NCBI GenBank assembly: GCA_021802555.1
Contig: JAJZRU010000006.1
Location: 1-64,000 of the forward strand
Reading direction: 5' to 3'
Length of the DNA stretch: 64,000 nucleotides
Source of the DNA: Pseudomonadota bacterium
Lineage (GTDB): Bacteria > Pseudomonadota > Gammaproteobacteria > Burkholderiales > Thiobacillaceae
Notes under the pieces: model-generated
Seen by the model: only the letters and a program-made list of their open reading frames with translations
What the model was told of the DNA's origin: nothing
The model's database searches: none
Made by a program: the position numbers and the translations under genes
Shown here: in pieces, positions 8,411-18,204 of the stretch
Layout: each line of letters opens with the position of its first letter
Position numbering within the stretch: position 1 is the stretch's first letter

Positions 8411-9265
8411 GTGGACAATAACGCCGACCTTGCCGCCGGATTGTATCTGGTGGCCACCCCCATCGGAAATCTCGCGGACATTACGCTGCGCGCGCTGGAG
8501 GTGCTGAAGGCCTGCGCAATGGTAGCCTGCGAGGACACGCGGGTGAGCGCCGTGCTGCTCGCCCACTACGGCATCGGCAAGCCGCTGTTGTCCGTGCGCG
8601 AGCACAACGAGGCGCGCGCCGCCCAGCGCATCGTGGCGGCGGTGGCGGAAGGCGCCGCGGTGGCCTACGTGTCGGACGCCGGCACACCGGCGATTTCCGA
8701 TCCGGGGGCGCGCCTGGCCGCGGCGGTGCGCGCGGCCGGTCTGGCGGTCATCCCCGTGCCCGGCCCATCGGCGCTGGCGGCGGCCCTCTCCGCCAGCGGC
8801 CAGGCGCTGGACCACTGGCTGTTTTACGGTTTCCTGCCCGCGCGCGCGGGCGAGCGGCGCCAGGCGCTGCAGGCCTTGCGCGCGCTGCCTTATGCGCTGG
8901 TGTTTTATGAATCGCCGCACCGCATCGTCGCAGCGGTCGACGACCTGGCGGACCTCCTGGACCAAGACCGCACGCTCACCGTGGCGCGCGAGCTGACCAA
9001 GCGTTTCGAGGCCGTGCACACCCTGCCGCTGGGCGAAGCGCCCGCCTGGCTGCGTGCCGATGCCAACCGGCAAAGAGGGGAATTCGTGCTCATCCTCGGC
9101 GCGCCCGCGCAGCCTGCCGAGGACGCCGAGACGCTGCGCGGCACCCTGACGGTGCTGCTCGACTATCTGCCGGTGAGCCAGGCGGCGCAGGCGGCGGCGC
9201 GTCTGACCGGGGCGAAGAAAAACGCCGCCTACAGTCTGGCCCTGGAAATGAGGACTGCAAAATGA
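8411..9265 (+). CDS. rsmI: RsmI, 16S rRNA (cytidine-1402-2'-O)-methyltransferase
   Basis: Tetrapyrrole-methylase-fold enzyme of 284 aa that methylates the ribose of C1402 in 16S rRNA. Landmarks: [18 protein letters not shown] at the N-terminus, [35 protein letters not shown] (SAM binding) and [13 protein letters not shown]. The start is GTG; no nearer ATG fits the conserved N-terminus. It overlaps pyrC by 4 bases (ATGA). RsmH, which modifies the same nucleotide on its base (N4), is encoded about 2 kb downstream in the dcw cluster. Confidence 0.95.
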   Translation: MDNNADLAAGLYLVATPIGNLADITLRALEVLKACAMVACEDTRVSAVLLAHYGIGKPLLSVREHNEARAAQRIVAAVAEGAAVAYVSDAGTPAISDPGARLAAAVRAAGLAVIPVPGPSALAAALSASGQALDHWLFYGFLPARAGERRQALQALRALPYALVFYESPHRIVAAVDDLADLLDQDRTLTVARELTKRFEAVHTLPLGEAPAWLRADANRQRGEFVLILGAPAQPAEDAETLRGTLTVLLDYLPVSQAAQAAARLTGAKKNAAYSLALEMRTAK

Positions 9266-10296
9266 GCGACACCCTCAGCCTCGTCCGTCCGGACGACTGG
9301 CATCTGCACCTGCGCGACGACGCGGCCCTGGCGGCGGTGCTGCCGCACACGGCGCAGCGCTTCGCGCGCGCCATCGTCATGCCCAATCTGCGGCCGCCGG
9401 TGCGCACAGTGGCGGATGCGGCGGCCTACCGTGACCGCATACTCGCGGCCTTGCCGGCCGGAGCGGAATTCGAGCCGCTCATGACGCTCTACCTCACCGA
9501 CAACACGCCGCCTGCGGAAATCGTGCGCGCGCGCCAGTCGGGGTTCGTGCATGCGGTGAAGTATTACCCGGCGGGGGCGACCACCAATGCCGATTCCGGC
9601 GTCACCGATCTGCGCCACTGCCGCGCCGTGTTCGCGGAGATGGAAAAGCAGGGGCTGCCCCTGCTGGTGCATGGCGAGGTCACCGATCCCGCGGTGGACG
9701 TGTTCGACCGCGAAGCCGTCTTCATTGAGCGCCATCTGATTCCGCTATTGCGCGACTTCCCTGCGCTCAAGCTGGTGTTCGAGCATCTCACCACGTGCCA
9801 GGGCGTCGAGTTCGTGATGGACGCGGGGCCGCGCGTCGCGGCGACGCTCACCGCCCATCACCTGCTCTACAATCGCAACGCCATGTTCGCCGGCGGCATG
9901 CGCCCGCATTACTATTGCCTGCCGGTGCTCAAGCGCGAGGAACATCGCCGGGCTCTGGTGCGCGCGGCCGTCTCGGGCAGCCCCAAATTTTTCCTCGGCA
10001 CCGATTCGGCGCCCCATGCCCGGTACGCCAAGGAAGCGGCCTGCGGCTGCGCCGGCATCTACGCTGCCCACGCCGCGCTGGAGCTGTACGCGGAGGTTTT
10101 CGAGGCTGCCGGCGCGCTCGACAGGCTGGAGGCCTTCGCCGGCTTCCATGGCGCGGATTTCTACGGCCTGCCGCGCAACCGGACGCGCGTGACGCTCAAG
10201 AAGCAAAGCTGGCAGGTCCCGGAATATTTCTCCTTCGGCGCCGATACGCTCGTACCCCTGCGCGCCGGCGAGGCGGTGGGATGGAGTCTGGCGTGA
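9262..10296 (+). CDS. pyrC: PyrC, dihydroorotase (class II)
   Basis: Zinc amidohydrolase of pyrimidine synthesis (344 aa) converting carbamoyl-aspartate to dihydroorotate. The metal site is complete: HLHLRDD at the N-terminus (HxH), the lysine that is carboxylated (K100 in HAVKYYPAG), VHGEV, FEHLTT and the C-terminal aspartate in GTDSAPH. The length fits the short E. coli-type enzyme rather than the CAD/PyrC2 type. It overlaps rsmI by 4 bases. The following RNase P RNA promoter region lies at its 3' end. Confidence 0.96.
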   Translation: MSDTLSLVRPDDWHLHLRDDAALAAVLPHTAQRFARAIVMPNLRPPVRTVADAAAYRDRILAALPAGAEFEPLMTLYLTDNTPPAEIVRARQSGFVHAVKYYPAGATTNADSGVTDLRHCRAVFAEMEKQGLPLLVHGEVTDPAVDVFDREAVFIERHLIPLLRDFPALKLVFEHLTTCQGVEFVMDAGPRVAATLTAHHLLYNRNAMFAGGMRPHYYCLPVLKREEHRRALVRAAVSGSPKFFLGTDSAPHARYAKEAACGCAGIYAAHAALELYAEVFEAAGALDRLEAFAGFHGADFYGLPRNRTRVTLKKQSWQVPEYFSFGADTLVPLRAGEAVGWSLA

Positions 10297-10330
10297 ACAT
10301 CGGGGCGGCTGCTGCGCGCCGGAACCGAGG

Positions 10331-10336
10331 CATAAT
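10331..10336 (+). promoter_or_regulatory. Likely -10 box of rnpB
   Basis: CATAAT placed 8 bases before the first paired base of the RNase P RNA, the correct distance for a -10 element. The -35 region lies just past the pyrC stop and has no good match. Confidence 0.4.
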
Positions 10337-10343
10337 AATGTTC

Positions 10344-10645
10344 GGGAAAGCCCGCCAGGCAGCCGCTGCTTCCGCCAGGAAGGAGAGGAAAGTCCGGGCT
10401 CCACAGAGCAGGATGCCGGCTAACGGCCGGACGCCGCGAGGCGAGGAATAGGGCCACAGAGACGAGCAAGCCCGGGCAACCGGGTGGACGTGAAACGCGG
10501 CAACCTCCATCCGGAGCAACACCAAATAGGCAGGCTGTGACGTTGCTCGCCGAGCCTGCGGGTAGGTGGCTTGAGCCCGGCAGCAATGCCGGGCCTAGAG
10601 GAATGGCTGTCCACGACAGAACCCGGCTTATCGGCGGGCTTTCCC
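10344..10645 (+). ncRNA. rnpB: RNase P RNA, bacterial type A
   Basis: Catalytic RNA of ribonuclease P, which trims the 5' leader of tRNA precursors. The ends pair as helix P1: GGGAAAGCCCGCC (10344-10356) with GGCGGGCTTTCCC (10633-10645). The universally conserved 5' core is present (GAGGAAAGTCCGGGCTCC near 10384-10402). So is the 3' core (AGAGGAATGGCTGTCCACGA followed by ACAGAACCCGGCTTA near 10598-10630), which forms helix P4 with the 5' core. About 300 nt is a normal size for a compact type-A RNA. It lies between pyrC and mraZ, the usual betaproteobacterial position. Confidence 0.95.
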
Positions 10646-10792
10646 ATCCTATATAAATCAATCTGTTGCGTCAATTCTCTAATTTGTTTTAAAAGAATTG
10701 AATTGCAATGACTTATTTTTTAATCCCCTTCGTGGTCAAGCTCAGGGTTTGCTAAGTCCTTGACGACGCGGAAAAAACTGCCCGGTTTCCGC

Positions 10793-10821
10793 TTGACCCG
10801 GATTTTTTGTTTCTCTATAGT
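10793..10821 (+). promoter_or_regulatory. Sigma-70 promoter of the mra/dcw cluster
   Basis: TTGACC (10793-10798) and TATAGT (10816-10821) are separated by exactly 17 bases, a near-consensus sigma-70 promoter. Transcription would start at about 10828, inside the MraZ box array. Confidence 0.8.
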
Positions 10822-10854
10822 GGCGATTAGTGGTGATTTGTGGATTTTAGTGGG
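10820..10854 (+). promoter_or_regulatory. MraZ operator: four GTGGN boxes with 10-bp period
   Basis: GTGGC (10820), GTGGT (10830), GTGGA (10840) and GTGGG (10850) occur exactly one per helical turn, overlapping the -10 box and start site. Direct GTGGG-like repeats separated by 5 bases are the known binding sites of MraZ, the product of the first gene, so autorepression of the whole cluster is expected. Confidence 0.85.
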
Positions 10855-10883
10855 AAAATCCTGCGCCACGAAGGGGGAGACGG

Positions 10884-11330
10884 ATGTTTCGCGGAGCCAG
10901 CACGGTCAGCATGGATGCCAAGGGGCGCTTGGCGGTCCCGGCACGCTATCGGGACATGCTGCTTGCCCAGGGTGCCGGCAAGGTCGTGGTCACCGCCGAT
11001 CCCACCGGATGCCTGCTGCTCTACCCTTTTCCCGACTGGGCGCCCATCGAGCAGAAGCTCAACGCGCTTTCCAGCTTCAATCCTCAGACCCGCCGCATTC
11101 AGCGCCTGCTGGTCGGCTACGCCCACGATCTCGATCTGGACGCCAGCGGGCGTCTGTTGTTGCCGCCCATGCTGCGGGAATATGCGGCCCTCGATAAGAA
11201 CGTGGTGGTGGTAGGCCAGGGCCAGAAAATGGAGCTGTGGAGCGAAGCGGGCTGGCGCGCCCAGGTCGATGAGGCGCGCGCGGTGGACGGAGCGGCCATG
11301 CCGGCGGAACTGGATGGCTTCAGTCTGTGA
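10884..11330 (+). CDS. mraZ: MraZ, transcriptional regulator of the dcw cluster
   Basis: DNA-binding protein of 148 aa with two SpoVT/AbrB-like swapped-hairpin repeats. The first contains [15 protein letters not shown] (DxKGRxxxP) and the second [15 protein letters not shown]. MraZ oligomers bind direct GTGG repeats at their own promoter; four such boxes lie just upstream at 10820-10854. The ATG is preceded by GGGGGAG at a good distance. It ends in a 4-base GTGA overlap with rsmH, making the methyltransferase the second gene as in other bacteria. Confidence 0.97.
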   Translation: MFRGASTVSMDAKGRLAVPARYRDMLLAQGAGKVVVTADPTGCLLLYPFPDWAPIEQKLNALSSFNPQTRRIQRLLVGYAHDLDLDASGRLLLPPMLREYAALDKNVVVVGQGQKMELWSEAGWRAQVDEARAVDGAAMPAELDGFSL

Positions 11331-12253
11331 CCGCGCTCTCCCACGTGCCGGTGCTGGCGGCGCAGGCCCTGGCCGCCCTGGCGCTGCGCGCAGACGGCAT
11401 TTATGTGGATGCCACCTTCGGTCGCGGCGGACACAGCCGGCTGATATTGCAGGCCCTGGGGCCGGCCGGGAGGCTGGTCGCTCTGGACCGCGATCCGGCG
11501 GCCATCGCCGCGGGCAGGGAAATCAGCGACCCGCGCTTCACCCTCGTCCATGCGCGTTTCGCACAGCTGGTCGAGGTGCTGGATGCCCGGCGGCTGGACC
11601 TGGTGGATGGGGTGCTGCTCGACCTGGGCGTGTCTTCCCCGCAATTGGACGAGGCCGCGCGCGGCTTCAGCCTGCGCCTGGACGGGCCGCTGGACATGCG
11701 CATGAACCCGGCGGAAGGAATGAGCGCGCGCGCGTGGCTGGCGCAGGCGGGGGAGCGGGAAATCGCGGAGGTGATACGTGACTATGGGGAAGAGCGGTTT
11801 GCTAAGCCGATTGCGCGCGCGCTTGTGGCGGCGCGAGCGGCAGCGCCTGTCGACACCACGGCGCGGTTTGCGCAAATCGTTGCGGGGGCCGTGCGTACCC
11901 GTGAGCCGGGCCAGCACCCGGCGACGCGCAGTTTTCAGGCTGTTCGGATTTATCTCAACCGCGAGCTTGAAGAATTGATGAGCGTGCTGCCCCAGGCGGT
12001 GGAGCGCCTGAATCCCGGGGGGCGCCTGGCGGTGATCAGTTTCCACTCCCTGGAGGATCGCATCGTCAAGCGCTTTCTGCGCGCCGAAGCGGCGGGCGAC
12101 CCTCTGCCCGACAAGCTGCCGCTGCGCGAGGCCGAGCGCACGCCGGGCCGGCTGCGCCTGATCGGCCGCGCCGTGCGCGCCTCGGCCGAGGAAATCGCCG
12201 CCAATCCGCGCGCCCGCAGCGCCGTGCTGCGCGCGGCCGAGAGGCGCGCATGA
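11327..12253 (+). CDS. rsmH: RsmH (MraW), 16S rRNA m4C1402 methyltransferase
   Basis: SAM-dependent methyltransferase of 308 aa acting on N4 of C1402 in 16S rRNA. Motif I is [24 protein letters not shown] and GPLDMRMNP are diagnostic, as are NRELEEL and [16 protein letters not shown] start overlapping the mraZ stop (GTGA); its stop overlaps ftsL (ATGA). Its partner on the ribose of the same base, RsmI, is encoded at 8411. Confidence 0.97.
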   Translation: MTALSHVPVLAAQALAALALRADGIYVDATFGRGGHSRLILQALGPAGRLVALDRDPAAIAAGREISDPRFTLVHARFAQLVEVLDARRLDLVDGVLLDLGVSSPQLDEAARGFSLRLDGPLDMRMNPAEGMSARAWLAQAGEREIAEVIRDYGEERFAKPIARALVAARAAAPVDTTARFAQIVAGAVRTREPGQHPATRSFQAVRIYLNRELEELMSVLPQAVERLNPGGRLAVISFHSLEDRIVKRFLRAEAAGDPLPDKLPLREAERTPGRLRLIGRAVRASAEEIAANPRARSAVLRAAERRA

Positions 12254-12525
12254 TCAAGCTGGACCTGATCCTCGCAGTCGCGCTGCTGGCGAGCGCCGTC
12301 GCCCTGGTCAAGGCGCGCGACGAATCGCGCCTGCTGTTCGTCGAGCAGGATCAGCTCGCGCGCCAGGCGCGCGAGCTGAATCTGCAATGGAGTCAGCTCA
12401 AGCTCCAGCAAAGCACTCTGGCGGCCCAGGCGCGCGTCGAGCACATCGCGCGCAGCCAGTTGGGCCTGGCGAACCTGTCCGACAAGCAGGTGCTGCTGAT
12501 GTCCTACGGCGCGCCGCAGCCATGA
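12250..12525 (+). CDS. ftsL: FtsL, divisome bitopic membrane protein
   Basis: A 91-aa protein with a very short cytoplasmic N-terminus, one membrane helix (about 3-19, [17 protein letters not shown]), and a periplasmic leucine-zipper-like coiled coil with heptad leucines ([20 protein letters not shown]). FtsL joins FtsQ and FtsB and activates FtsW-FtsI septal synthesis. Position between rsmH and ftsI and the 4-base overlaps at both ends are standard for this cluster. FtsB is not in the window. Confidence 0.93.
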   Translation: MIKLDLILAVALLASAVALVKARDESRLLFVEQDQLARQARELNLQWSQLKLQQSTLAAQARVEHIARSQLGLANLSDKQVLLMSYGAPQP

Positions 12526-14273
12526 ATCATGCCGCCCGCAACCGCGCTTCGCGCCGGATACTGCATCTGCATCTGGAACCCTGGCGCACCTGGCTGGTGG
12601 CCGGCGTGTTGGGCCTGTGGGCCGTTCTGCTGATCGGCCGCGCGCTCTATCTGCAGGGCCTGCAGCACAACTTCCTGCAGGACAAGGGTGACGAGATCGC
12701 CGCGCGCCGGCTGACCATCCCTGCATATCGCGGCATGATCCTGGATCGCGACGGCCGCCCGCTGGCCATCAGCCGGCCGGTGGAAACCCTGTGGGGCTGG
12801 CCCAAAAAAATAGACCGATACGATGCGCATCAGCTGGCGCGTCTGGCGGGCGCGCTGGGGGTGCCGGTGGCGGAGCTCAGGCGCCGCATCGCCACGCCCG
12901 GCGACGGCATCCTCTCGCTGGACCGCGATCTGGACCCCAAGCAGGCCGCGCGCATCACCGAGCTGAATCTGCCGGGCCTGCAGCTGCAGCGTGAATTCCG
13001 CCGCTTTTATCCGGACGGCTCGGTGGCGGCCCATGTGGTGGGGTTCACCAACGTCGATGACGTCGGCCAGGACGGCATCGAGCTGGCCTACAACGACTGG
13101 CTGGAAGGGCGGCCGGGCTCGCGCCACGTGATCCGCGACCGGCGCGGCCGCATCGTTGCCGAACTGTCCCCCGAACGGGACGCGCGCCAGGGCGGCAATC
13201 TCACCCTGTCCATCGACCTCAAGATCCAATACATCGCCCACAAGGCGCTCAAGGAAGCATTCGAGGCCAGCCATGCGGAAGACGCCGGCATCGTCGTGCT
13301 GGACGCGCGCACCGGCGAGATCCTGGCGATGTCCAGCATGCCCGACTACGACCCCAACCACCGCGCCAATCTCACTCCGCGCCTGGTGCGCAACCGCGTG
13401 CTCACGGACAGCTACGAGCCGGGCTCGGTGATGAAGCCCTTTACCGTGGCCGACGTGATGGAGCACGGGCTGGTGACGCCGGACACGGTCATAGACACCG
13501 CGCCGGGCTATGCCGTGGGCGGCAAGGTGATACGCGACGACGAGGATTTTCCGGAGCAGACGGTCACGCAAATCCTGCAGCGCTCCAGCAACATCGGCGC
13601 CGTGCACCTCGCCATGATGCTCACGCCGCAGCAGTTCATCGACAATTTCCGCAGCGTGGGCTTCGGCGCATATCCGGACACCGGTTTTCCCGGCGAGAGC
13701 AACGGCTACCTGCATCCCTGGCGCACGCTCAAGCCGGTGGATCAGGCGACCGAGGCCTATGGCTACGGCGTGTCGGTGACGCTCATGCAGCTGGCGCGCG
13801 CTTACATGGCTTTCGCCAACAACGGCGTCATCATGCCGCTCACCTTCCTCAAGCGCGATCCGGCTGACCCCGTGCAGGGCGTGCGGGTCTATCCGGCGCC
13901 CATCGCCGCGGCGGTGCGCCGGATGCTCATGACGGTGACGCAAGACGGCGGCACGGCGGTGAGGGCGGACATCCCCGGCTACACCGTGGCGGGCAAGACC
14001 GGCACGGCGCACAAGTGGGTCGGCAACCGCTATGCGCAGAACCAGTATTACGCAACCTTCGTCGGTATGGCTCCGGCCACGCGGCCGCGCTTCATCGTCG
14101 CCGTCATGTTCAACGACCCCAAGGGCCCCAATTATTACGGCGGCCTGGTGGCGGCGCCGGTGTTCGCCAAGGTCATGGGCACGGCGCTCAGGGAGTTCAA
14201 TGTGCCGCCCGACGAACCCATGCCTCCGCCGGCCGTGCTGACGGAGAGAGCCGCGCCGCGGGAGCCTGCCTGA
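12522..14273 (+). CDS. ftsI: FtsI (PBP3), septal peptidoglycan transpeptidase
   Basis: Class B penicillin-binding protein of 583 aa. A single membrane anchor lies at about 25-45 (WLVAGVLGLWAVLLIGRALY). The dimerisation domain begins RRLTIPAYRGMILDRDGRPL, and the transpeptidase domain has S302-V-M-K305 (active-site SxxK), SSN (SxN) and KTGTAHKW (KTG). The ATG at 12522 overlaps the ftsL stop and lies before the anchor; an upstream in-frame ATG at 12387 would run through ftsL and is rejected. Works with FtsW, encoded downstream. Confidence 0.97.
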   Translation: MNHAARNRASRRILHLHLEPWRTWLVAGVLGLWAVLLIGRALYLQGLQHNFLQDKGDEIAARRLTIPAYRGMILDRDGRPLAISRPVETLWGWPKKIDRYDAHQLARLAGALGVPVAELRRRIATPGDGILSLDRDLDPKQAARITELNLPGLQLQREFRRFYPDGSVAAHVVGFTNVDDVGQDGIELAYNDWLEGRPGSRHVIRDRRGRIVAELSPERDARQGGNLTLSIDLKIQYIAHKALKEAFEASHAEDAGIVVLDARTGEILAMSSMPDYDPNHRANLTPRLVRNRVLTDSYEPGSVMKPFTVADVMEHGLVTPDTVIDTAPGYAVGGKVIRDDEDFPEQTVTQILQRSSNIGAVHLAMMLTPQQFIDNFRSVGFGAYPDTGFPGESNGYLHPWRTLKPVDQATEAYGYGVSVTLMQLARAYMAFANNGVIMPLTFLKRDPADPVQGVRVYPAPIAAAVRRMLMTVTQDGGTAVRADIPGYTVAGKTGTAHKWVGNRYAQNQYYATFVGMAPATRPRFIVAVMFNDPKGPNYYGGLVAAPVFAKVMGTALREFNVPPDEPMPPPAVLTERAAPREPA

Positions 14274-15718
14274 TGGAAGAGCCTGTGATGCGGCTATTGC
14301 AGCAGACCGGCGCGCGGAATCTCACCGCCGACAGCCGTACCGCGGGTCCCGGCGCGGTGTTTGCAGCCTATCCGGGGACGGCGCGCGACGGACGGGACTT
14401 CATCCCCCAGGCCATCAGCCGCGGCGCCGCGGGGGTGTTGTGGGAGGCGCGTGATTACGTCTGGGATCCGGCCTGGCGCGTGGCCAACGCGGCCGTGGAG
14501 CGGCTCAGGGAAAAGATCGGGGACATTGCCGCCCAAGTGTACGGCGAGCCCTCGCGCGCGCTGCGCTTGACCGGCGTGACCGGTACCAACGGCAAGACCT
14601 CGGTGGCGCACTGGATTGCCCAGGCCCAGGCCCGCCTGGGGGAGAAGACGGCGGTCATGGGTACGGTGGGCAACGGCTTTCCCGGGCAGCTTGTCCCGGC
14701 CGGCAACACCACTCCCGATGCCATCGAACTGCAGAAGGCGCTGTCCGGCTACGTCAGGGAGGGCGCGCGTGCCTGCGCTCTGGAGGTCTCTTCTCACGGC
14801 CTCGACCAGGGCAGGGTAAACGGCTGCCACTTCCACACAGCCGTGTTCACCAACCTGTCGCGCGATCACCTCGATTATCACGGCGACATGGCCAGTTACG
14901 CGGCGGCCAAGGCCCGCCTGTTTTCTTGGCCGGAGCTGCAATACGCGGTGCTCAATCTCGATGACCCCCAAGGCGCCGCGCTGGCCAGGGAACTCAAGGG
15001 CCCGCGCGTGATCGGCTACTCGCTCGCCGCGGCCGGCGCGCTGCGCGGGCGCATCTCCAGGAACGATCTCGGCGGACTCGCGCTGGCCATTACGTCCGAC
15101 TGGGGCGGGGCCGAGCTGCATGCTGCCGTGCTGGGCGCTTTCAACGCCAGCAATCTTCTCGCCGCGCTGGGTGCTCTGCTGGCCGCCGGAGAGGAACTGC
15201 CGGCCGCCTGCCAGGCACTCGCTGGCGTGCAGCCGCCGCCCGGACGCATGCAGCTGCTCGGCGCTTGGGGGCAGCCCACCGTGGTGGTGGATTATGCGCA
15301 CACCCCCGATGCGCTGGAACAAGTGCTCAAGACCCTCAGGCAGGCGGCGGGCGGGGGGCGCGTGATCTGCGTGTTCGGCTGCGGCGGCAATCGCGACCGC
15401 GGCAAGCGCTCCCTCATGGGCCGCGTCGCCGAAGCATGCGCCGACCTGGTCATCGTCACCAGCGACAATCCGCGCCGCGAGGACCCCCTGGCCATCCTTT
15501 CCGACATCGTTGCCGGCATGGCGCGCCCCCCGCGCGTGGAGGCGGATCGCGCGCGCGCTATTTTCGAGGCCGTGGGCGAGGCCCGCAGCGGCGATGTCGT
15601 GCTCATCGCCGGCAAGGGCCACGAAAGCTATCAGGAGATCGAAGACCGGCGCCTGCCCTTCGACGATGCCGAGGTGGCGCGCCGTGCCCTGGCGGCGTGG
15701 GGAGGGCGGCGTGCCTGA
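14273..15718 (+). CDS. murE: MurE, UDP-MurNAc-Ala-Glu:meso-DAP ligase
   Basis: ATP-dependent ligase of 481 aa adding the third amino acid of the peptidoglycan stem. P-loop TGTNGKTS; uridine site DSRTAGPGAVF near the N-terminus; the SNNPRxE-type motif is TSDNPRREDP, whose DNPR signature indicates meso-diaminopimelate rather than lysine. The start ATG shares one base with the ftsI stop (TGATG); a second ATG at 14288 is possible. The last 8 bases overlap the GTG start of murF. Confidence 0.96.
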   Translation: MEEPVMRLLQQTGARNLTADSRTAGPGAVFAAYPGTARDGRDFIPQAISRGAAGVLWEARDYVWDPAWRVANAAVERLREKIGDIAAQVYGEPSRALRLTGVTGTNGKTSVAHWIAQAQARLGEKTAVMGTVGNGFPGQLVPAGNTTPDAIELQKALSGYVREGARACALEVSSHGLDQGRVNGCHFHTAVFTNLSRDHLDYHGDMASYAAAKARLFSWPELQYAVLNLDDPQGAALARELKGPRVIGYSLAAAGALRGRISRNDLGGLALAITSDWGGAELHAAVLGAFNASNLLAALGALLAAGEELPAACQALAGVQPPPGRMQLLGAWGQPTVVVDYAHTPDALEQVLKTLRQAAGGGRVICVFGCGGNRDRGKRSLMGRVAEACADLVIVTSDNPRREDPLAILSDIVAGMARPPRVEADRARAIFEAVGEARSGDVVLIAGKGHESYQEIEDRRLPFDDAEVARRALAAWGGRRA

Positions 15719-17069
15719 GAGCATGCTGAGCCTGAGCGAGGCCGCGCGCGCCATGCAGGGCGAGCTGCGCGGCGCCGACGGGCAATTTTTCCGCGTCTGC
15801 ACGGACAGCCGCCAGTTGCGCGCGGGCGATCTTTTCGTCGCCCTCAAGGGCGAGAAATTCGACGGCGCGACATTTGCCCCGGCGGCGCTGGCCGACGGGG
15901 CTGCCGGAGTGGTGGTGCAGCGCGCCGCCGCTGCCGATCTTGAGCCGGCCATCCAGGTGGACGACAGCCGCTTGGCGTTGGGCCGCCTGGCCGCCCACTG
16001 GCGCGACCGTTTTACGCTGCCCGTCGCCGCCGTCACCGGCAGCAACGGCAAGACCACGGTGAAGGAGATGCTGGCCGCCATCCTGCGCGCCTGGGCGGGC
16101 GACGCAGTGCTGGCTACGGAAGGCAATTTGAACAACGACATCGGCCTGCCCATGATGCTGCTGCGCCTGCGCGCGGAGCATCGCTGCGCCGTGCTGGAAA
16201 TGGGCATGAACCATCCCGGTGAACTGAGCTATCTGGCGCACCTCGCCCGCCCCGACGTCGCCCTGGTGAACAACGCGCAAAGCGCCCATGTGGGCATGTT
16301 CGCCTCGGTCGCAGAGATCGCGCGCGCCAAAGGCGAGATTTTCGAAGGCCTGTCCGCAGCGGGCGTCGCAGTCATCAACGCCGACGATCCCCATGCCGCG
16401 CTCTGGCAGGACATGAACCGCACGCGCCGCCAGCTCAGCTTTGGCCTGCATGCCGGCATGCTGCGCGGGCGTTGGCAAGCGCAAGGCTATGGTGCGAACC
16501 TCGCCATCGACGGTCTGGGGGCACCTCTGCAAATGACTTTGCGGGTGCCGGGCGAGCACAACGCCCGCAACGCGCTGGCGGCCGCCGCTTGTGCGCACGC
16601 GCTGAGCGTCCCTGCGGAAGCCGTGAAAGCGGGGCTGGAGAGTTTCTCCGGGGTCAAGGGCAGGCTGCAGCGCAAGGCGGCCCTGTTCGGCGCAACGCTT
16701 TTGGATGACACCTACAACGCCAATCCGGATTCGGTGAAAGCGGCGCTCGAAGTACTCAAGACCCTGCCCGGGCGCCATGTGCTGGTGCTGGGCGACATGG
16801 GGGAGTTGGGTGCGCAGAGCGCGGCGCTGCACGCGGGCATCGGCCTGGCGGCGCGCGCCGCGGGCGTCGAGCGGCTGCTGGCCCTGGGCGAGCAGAGCGC
16901 GGAGGCGGCGAAGGCCTTCGGCGCGGGCGCCATGCACTTCGAGCGCATCGAGGAATTGCTGGCCGAGATCGAAAACCTGCTGGCGCCGGACGTGACCGTA
17001 CTGGTGAAGGGTTCGCGCTTCATGCAGATGGAGCGTGCGGTGCAGAGCTTTGCGGAGGCCGGGCAATGA
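15711..17069 (+). CDS. murF: MurF, UDP-MurNAc-tripeptide D-Ala-D-Ala ligase
   Basis: Ligase (452 aa) completing the UDP-MurNAc-pentapeptide. P-loop [39 protein letters not shown] and LGDMGELG are all present. I place the start at GTG 15711, because GGAGGG lies 4 bases before it and the next start (ATG 15723) would be too far from that site. The gene overlaps murE by 8 bases. The frame is open further upstream but only as a shadow of murE. Confidence 0.95.
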   Translation: MPESMLSLSEAARAMQGELRGADGQFFRVCTDSRQLRAGDLFVALKGEKFDGATFAPAALADGAAGVVVQRAAAADLEPAIQVDDSRLALGRLAAHWRDRFTLPVAAVTGSNGKTTVKEMLAAILRAWAGDAVLATEGNLNNDIGLPMMLLRLRAEHRCAVLEMGMNHPGELSYLAHLARPDVALVNNAQSAHVGMFASVAEIARAKGEIFEGLSAAGVAVINADDPHAALWQDMNRTRRQLSFGLHAGMLRGRWQAQGYGANLAIDGLGAPLQMTLRVPGEHNARNALAAAACAHALSVPAEAVKAGLESFSGVKGRLQRKAALFGATLLDDTYNANPDSVKAALEVLKTLPGRHVLVLGDMGELGAQSAALHAGIGLAARAAGVERLLALGEQSAEAAKAFGAGAMHFERIEELLAEIENLLAPDVTVLVKGSRFMQMERAVQSFAEAGQ

Positions 17070-17118
17070 GGCGGGCGTGGCGCGCCGCGGTGGCGAAGGC
17101 CGGGCGGAGGGGGGGCTG

Positions 17119-18204
17119 ATGCTCTTGTGGCTGTTCCAGCATCTGGGCCAGGACATACGCTTCTTCAACGTGTTCAGCTACCTGACCCTGCGCGCCGTGC
17201 TGGCGGTGCTGACCTCGCTGACCATCTCCTTCCTGGTCGGGCCCTGGATGATCCGCCGCCTCACGCTCATGAAATTCGGCCAGGCGGTGCGCGACGACGG
17301 CCCGCAAAGCCATTTGGTGAAGGCCGGCACGCCGACCATGGGCGGCGCCCTCATCCTCACCGCCGTCGCCGTGTCCACCCTGCTGTGGATGGATCTGTCC
17401 AACCATTATGTGTGGATCGCGCTGCTCACCACCCTGGGTTTCGGCGTCGTCGGCTGGGTGGACGACTACAAGAAGATCGTGCACCGGAACCCCAAAGGCT
17501 TGGCCGCGCGCTGGAAATATTTCTGGCAGTCCGTGCTGGGTTTGGGAGCGGCCTGCGCCATCGTCTATACCACCGATCTGCCGGCCCAGACCGAACTGAT
17601 CGTGCCCTTTTTCAAGCACGTCGCCATTCCCCTGGGGGTGACGGGCTTCGTCATCCTTACTTATTTCGTCATCGTCGGCGCCAGCAACGCCGTGAACCTC
17701 ACCGACGGGCTGGACGGCCTGGCCATCATGCCGACGGTCATGGTGGCCGCGGCCCTGGGCGTGTTCGCCTATGTCGCGGGCAATGCCGTGTTCTCGCGTT
17801 ACCTCGGCCTGCCGCACATTCCGGGCGCCGGCGAGCTGCTCGTGTTCTGCGCCGCCATCGGCGGTGCCGGGCTCGCCTTTCTCTGGTTCAATGCCTATCC
17901 CGCGGAGGTCTTCATGGGCGACGTGGGCGCGCTCGCCCTGGGCGCGGCGCTGGGCATCGTCGCCGTGATCGTGCGCGAGGAGATCGTCCTGTTCGTCATG
18001 GGCGGCGTGTTCGTCATGGAAACCCTGTCCGTCATGATCCAGGTCGCCTCCTTCAAGCTCACCGGCAAGCGCGTGTTTCGCATGGCGCCCCTGCATCACC
18101 ACTATGAACTGAAGGGTTGGAAGGAGACCCAGGTCGTGGTGCGCTTCTGGATCGTGACCATGATGCTGGTGCTGATCGGCCTGTCGACGCTGAAACTCAG
18201 ATGA
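17119..18204 (+). CDS. mraY: MraY, phospho-MurNAc-pentapeptide translocase
   Basis: Polytopic inner-membrane enzyme (361 aa, ten helices expected) that transfers phospho-MurNAc-pentapeptide to undecaprenyl phosphate, giving lipid I. Signature segments: GTPTMGG near the N-terminus, VGWVDDYKK (catalytic DD), [13 protein letters not shown] (NxxNxxDGxDGLA), HHHYELKGW at the C-terminus. ATG at 17119 follows GGAGGGGGG; the earlier start at 17035 lies inside murF. This gap of 49 bases after murF is one of the few non-overlapping joints in the cluster. Confidence 0.96.
   Translation: MLLWLFQHLGQDIRFFNVFSYLTLRAVLAVLTSLTISFLVGPWMIRRLTLMKFGQAVRDDGPQSHLVKAGTPTMGGALILTAVAVSTLLWMDLSNHYVWIALLTTLGFGVVGWVDDYKKIVHRNPKGLAARWKYFWQSVLGLGAACAIVYTTDLPAQTELIVPFFKHVAIPLGVTGFVILTYFVIVGASNAVNLTDGLDGLAIMPTVMVAAALGVFAYVAGNAVFSRYLGLPHIPGAGELLVFCAAIGGAGLAFLWFNAYPAEVFMGDVGALALGAALGIVAVIVREEIVLFVMGGVFVMETLSVMIQVASFKLTGKRVFRMAPLHHHYELKGWKETQVVVRFWIVTMMLVLIGLSTLKLR

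Noticed and set aside
12387-12521. Upstream extension of FtsI
   Set aside because: The extra residues lie in the ftsL gene in another frame; ATG 12522 overlaps the ftsL stop as in related clusters.
14294-16207. Long minus-strand frames opposite murE and murF
   Set aside because: Shadows of conserved plus-strand genes; no ribosome sites or domains.
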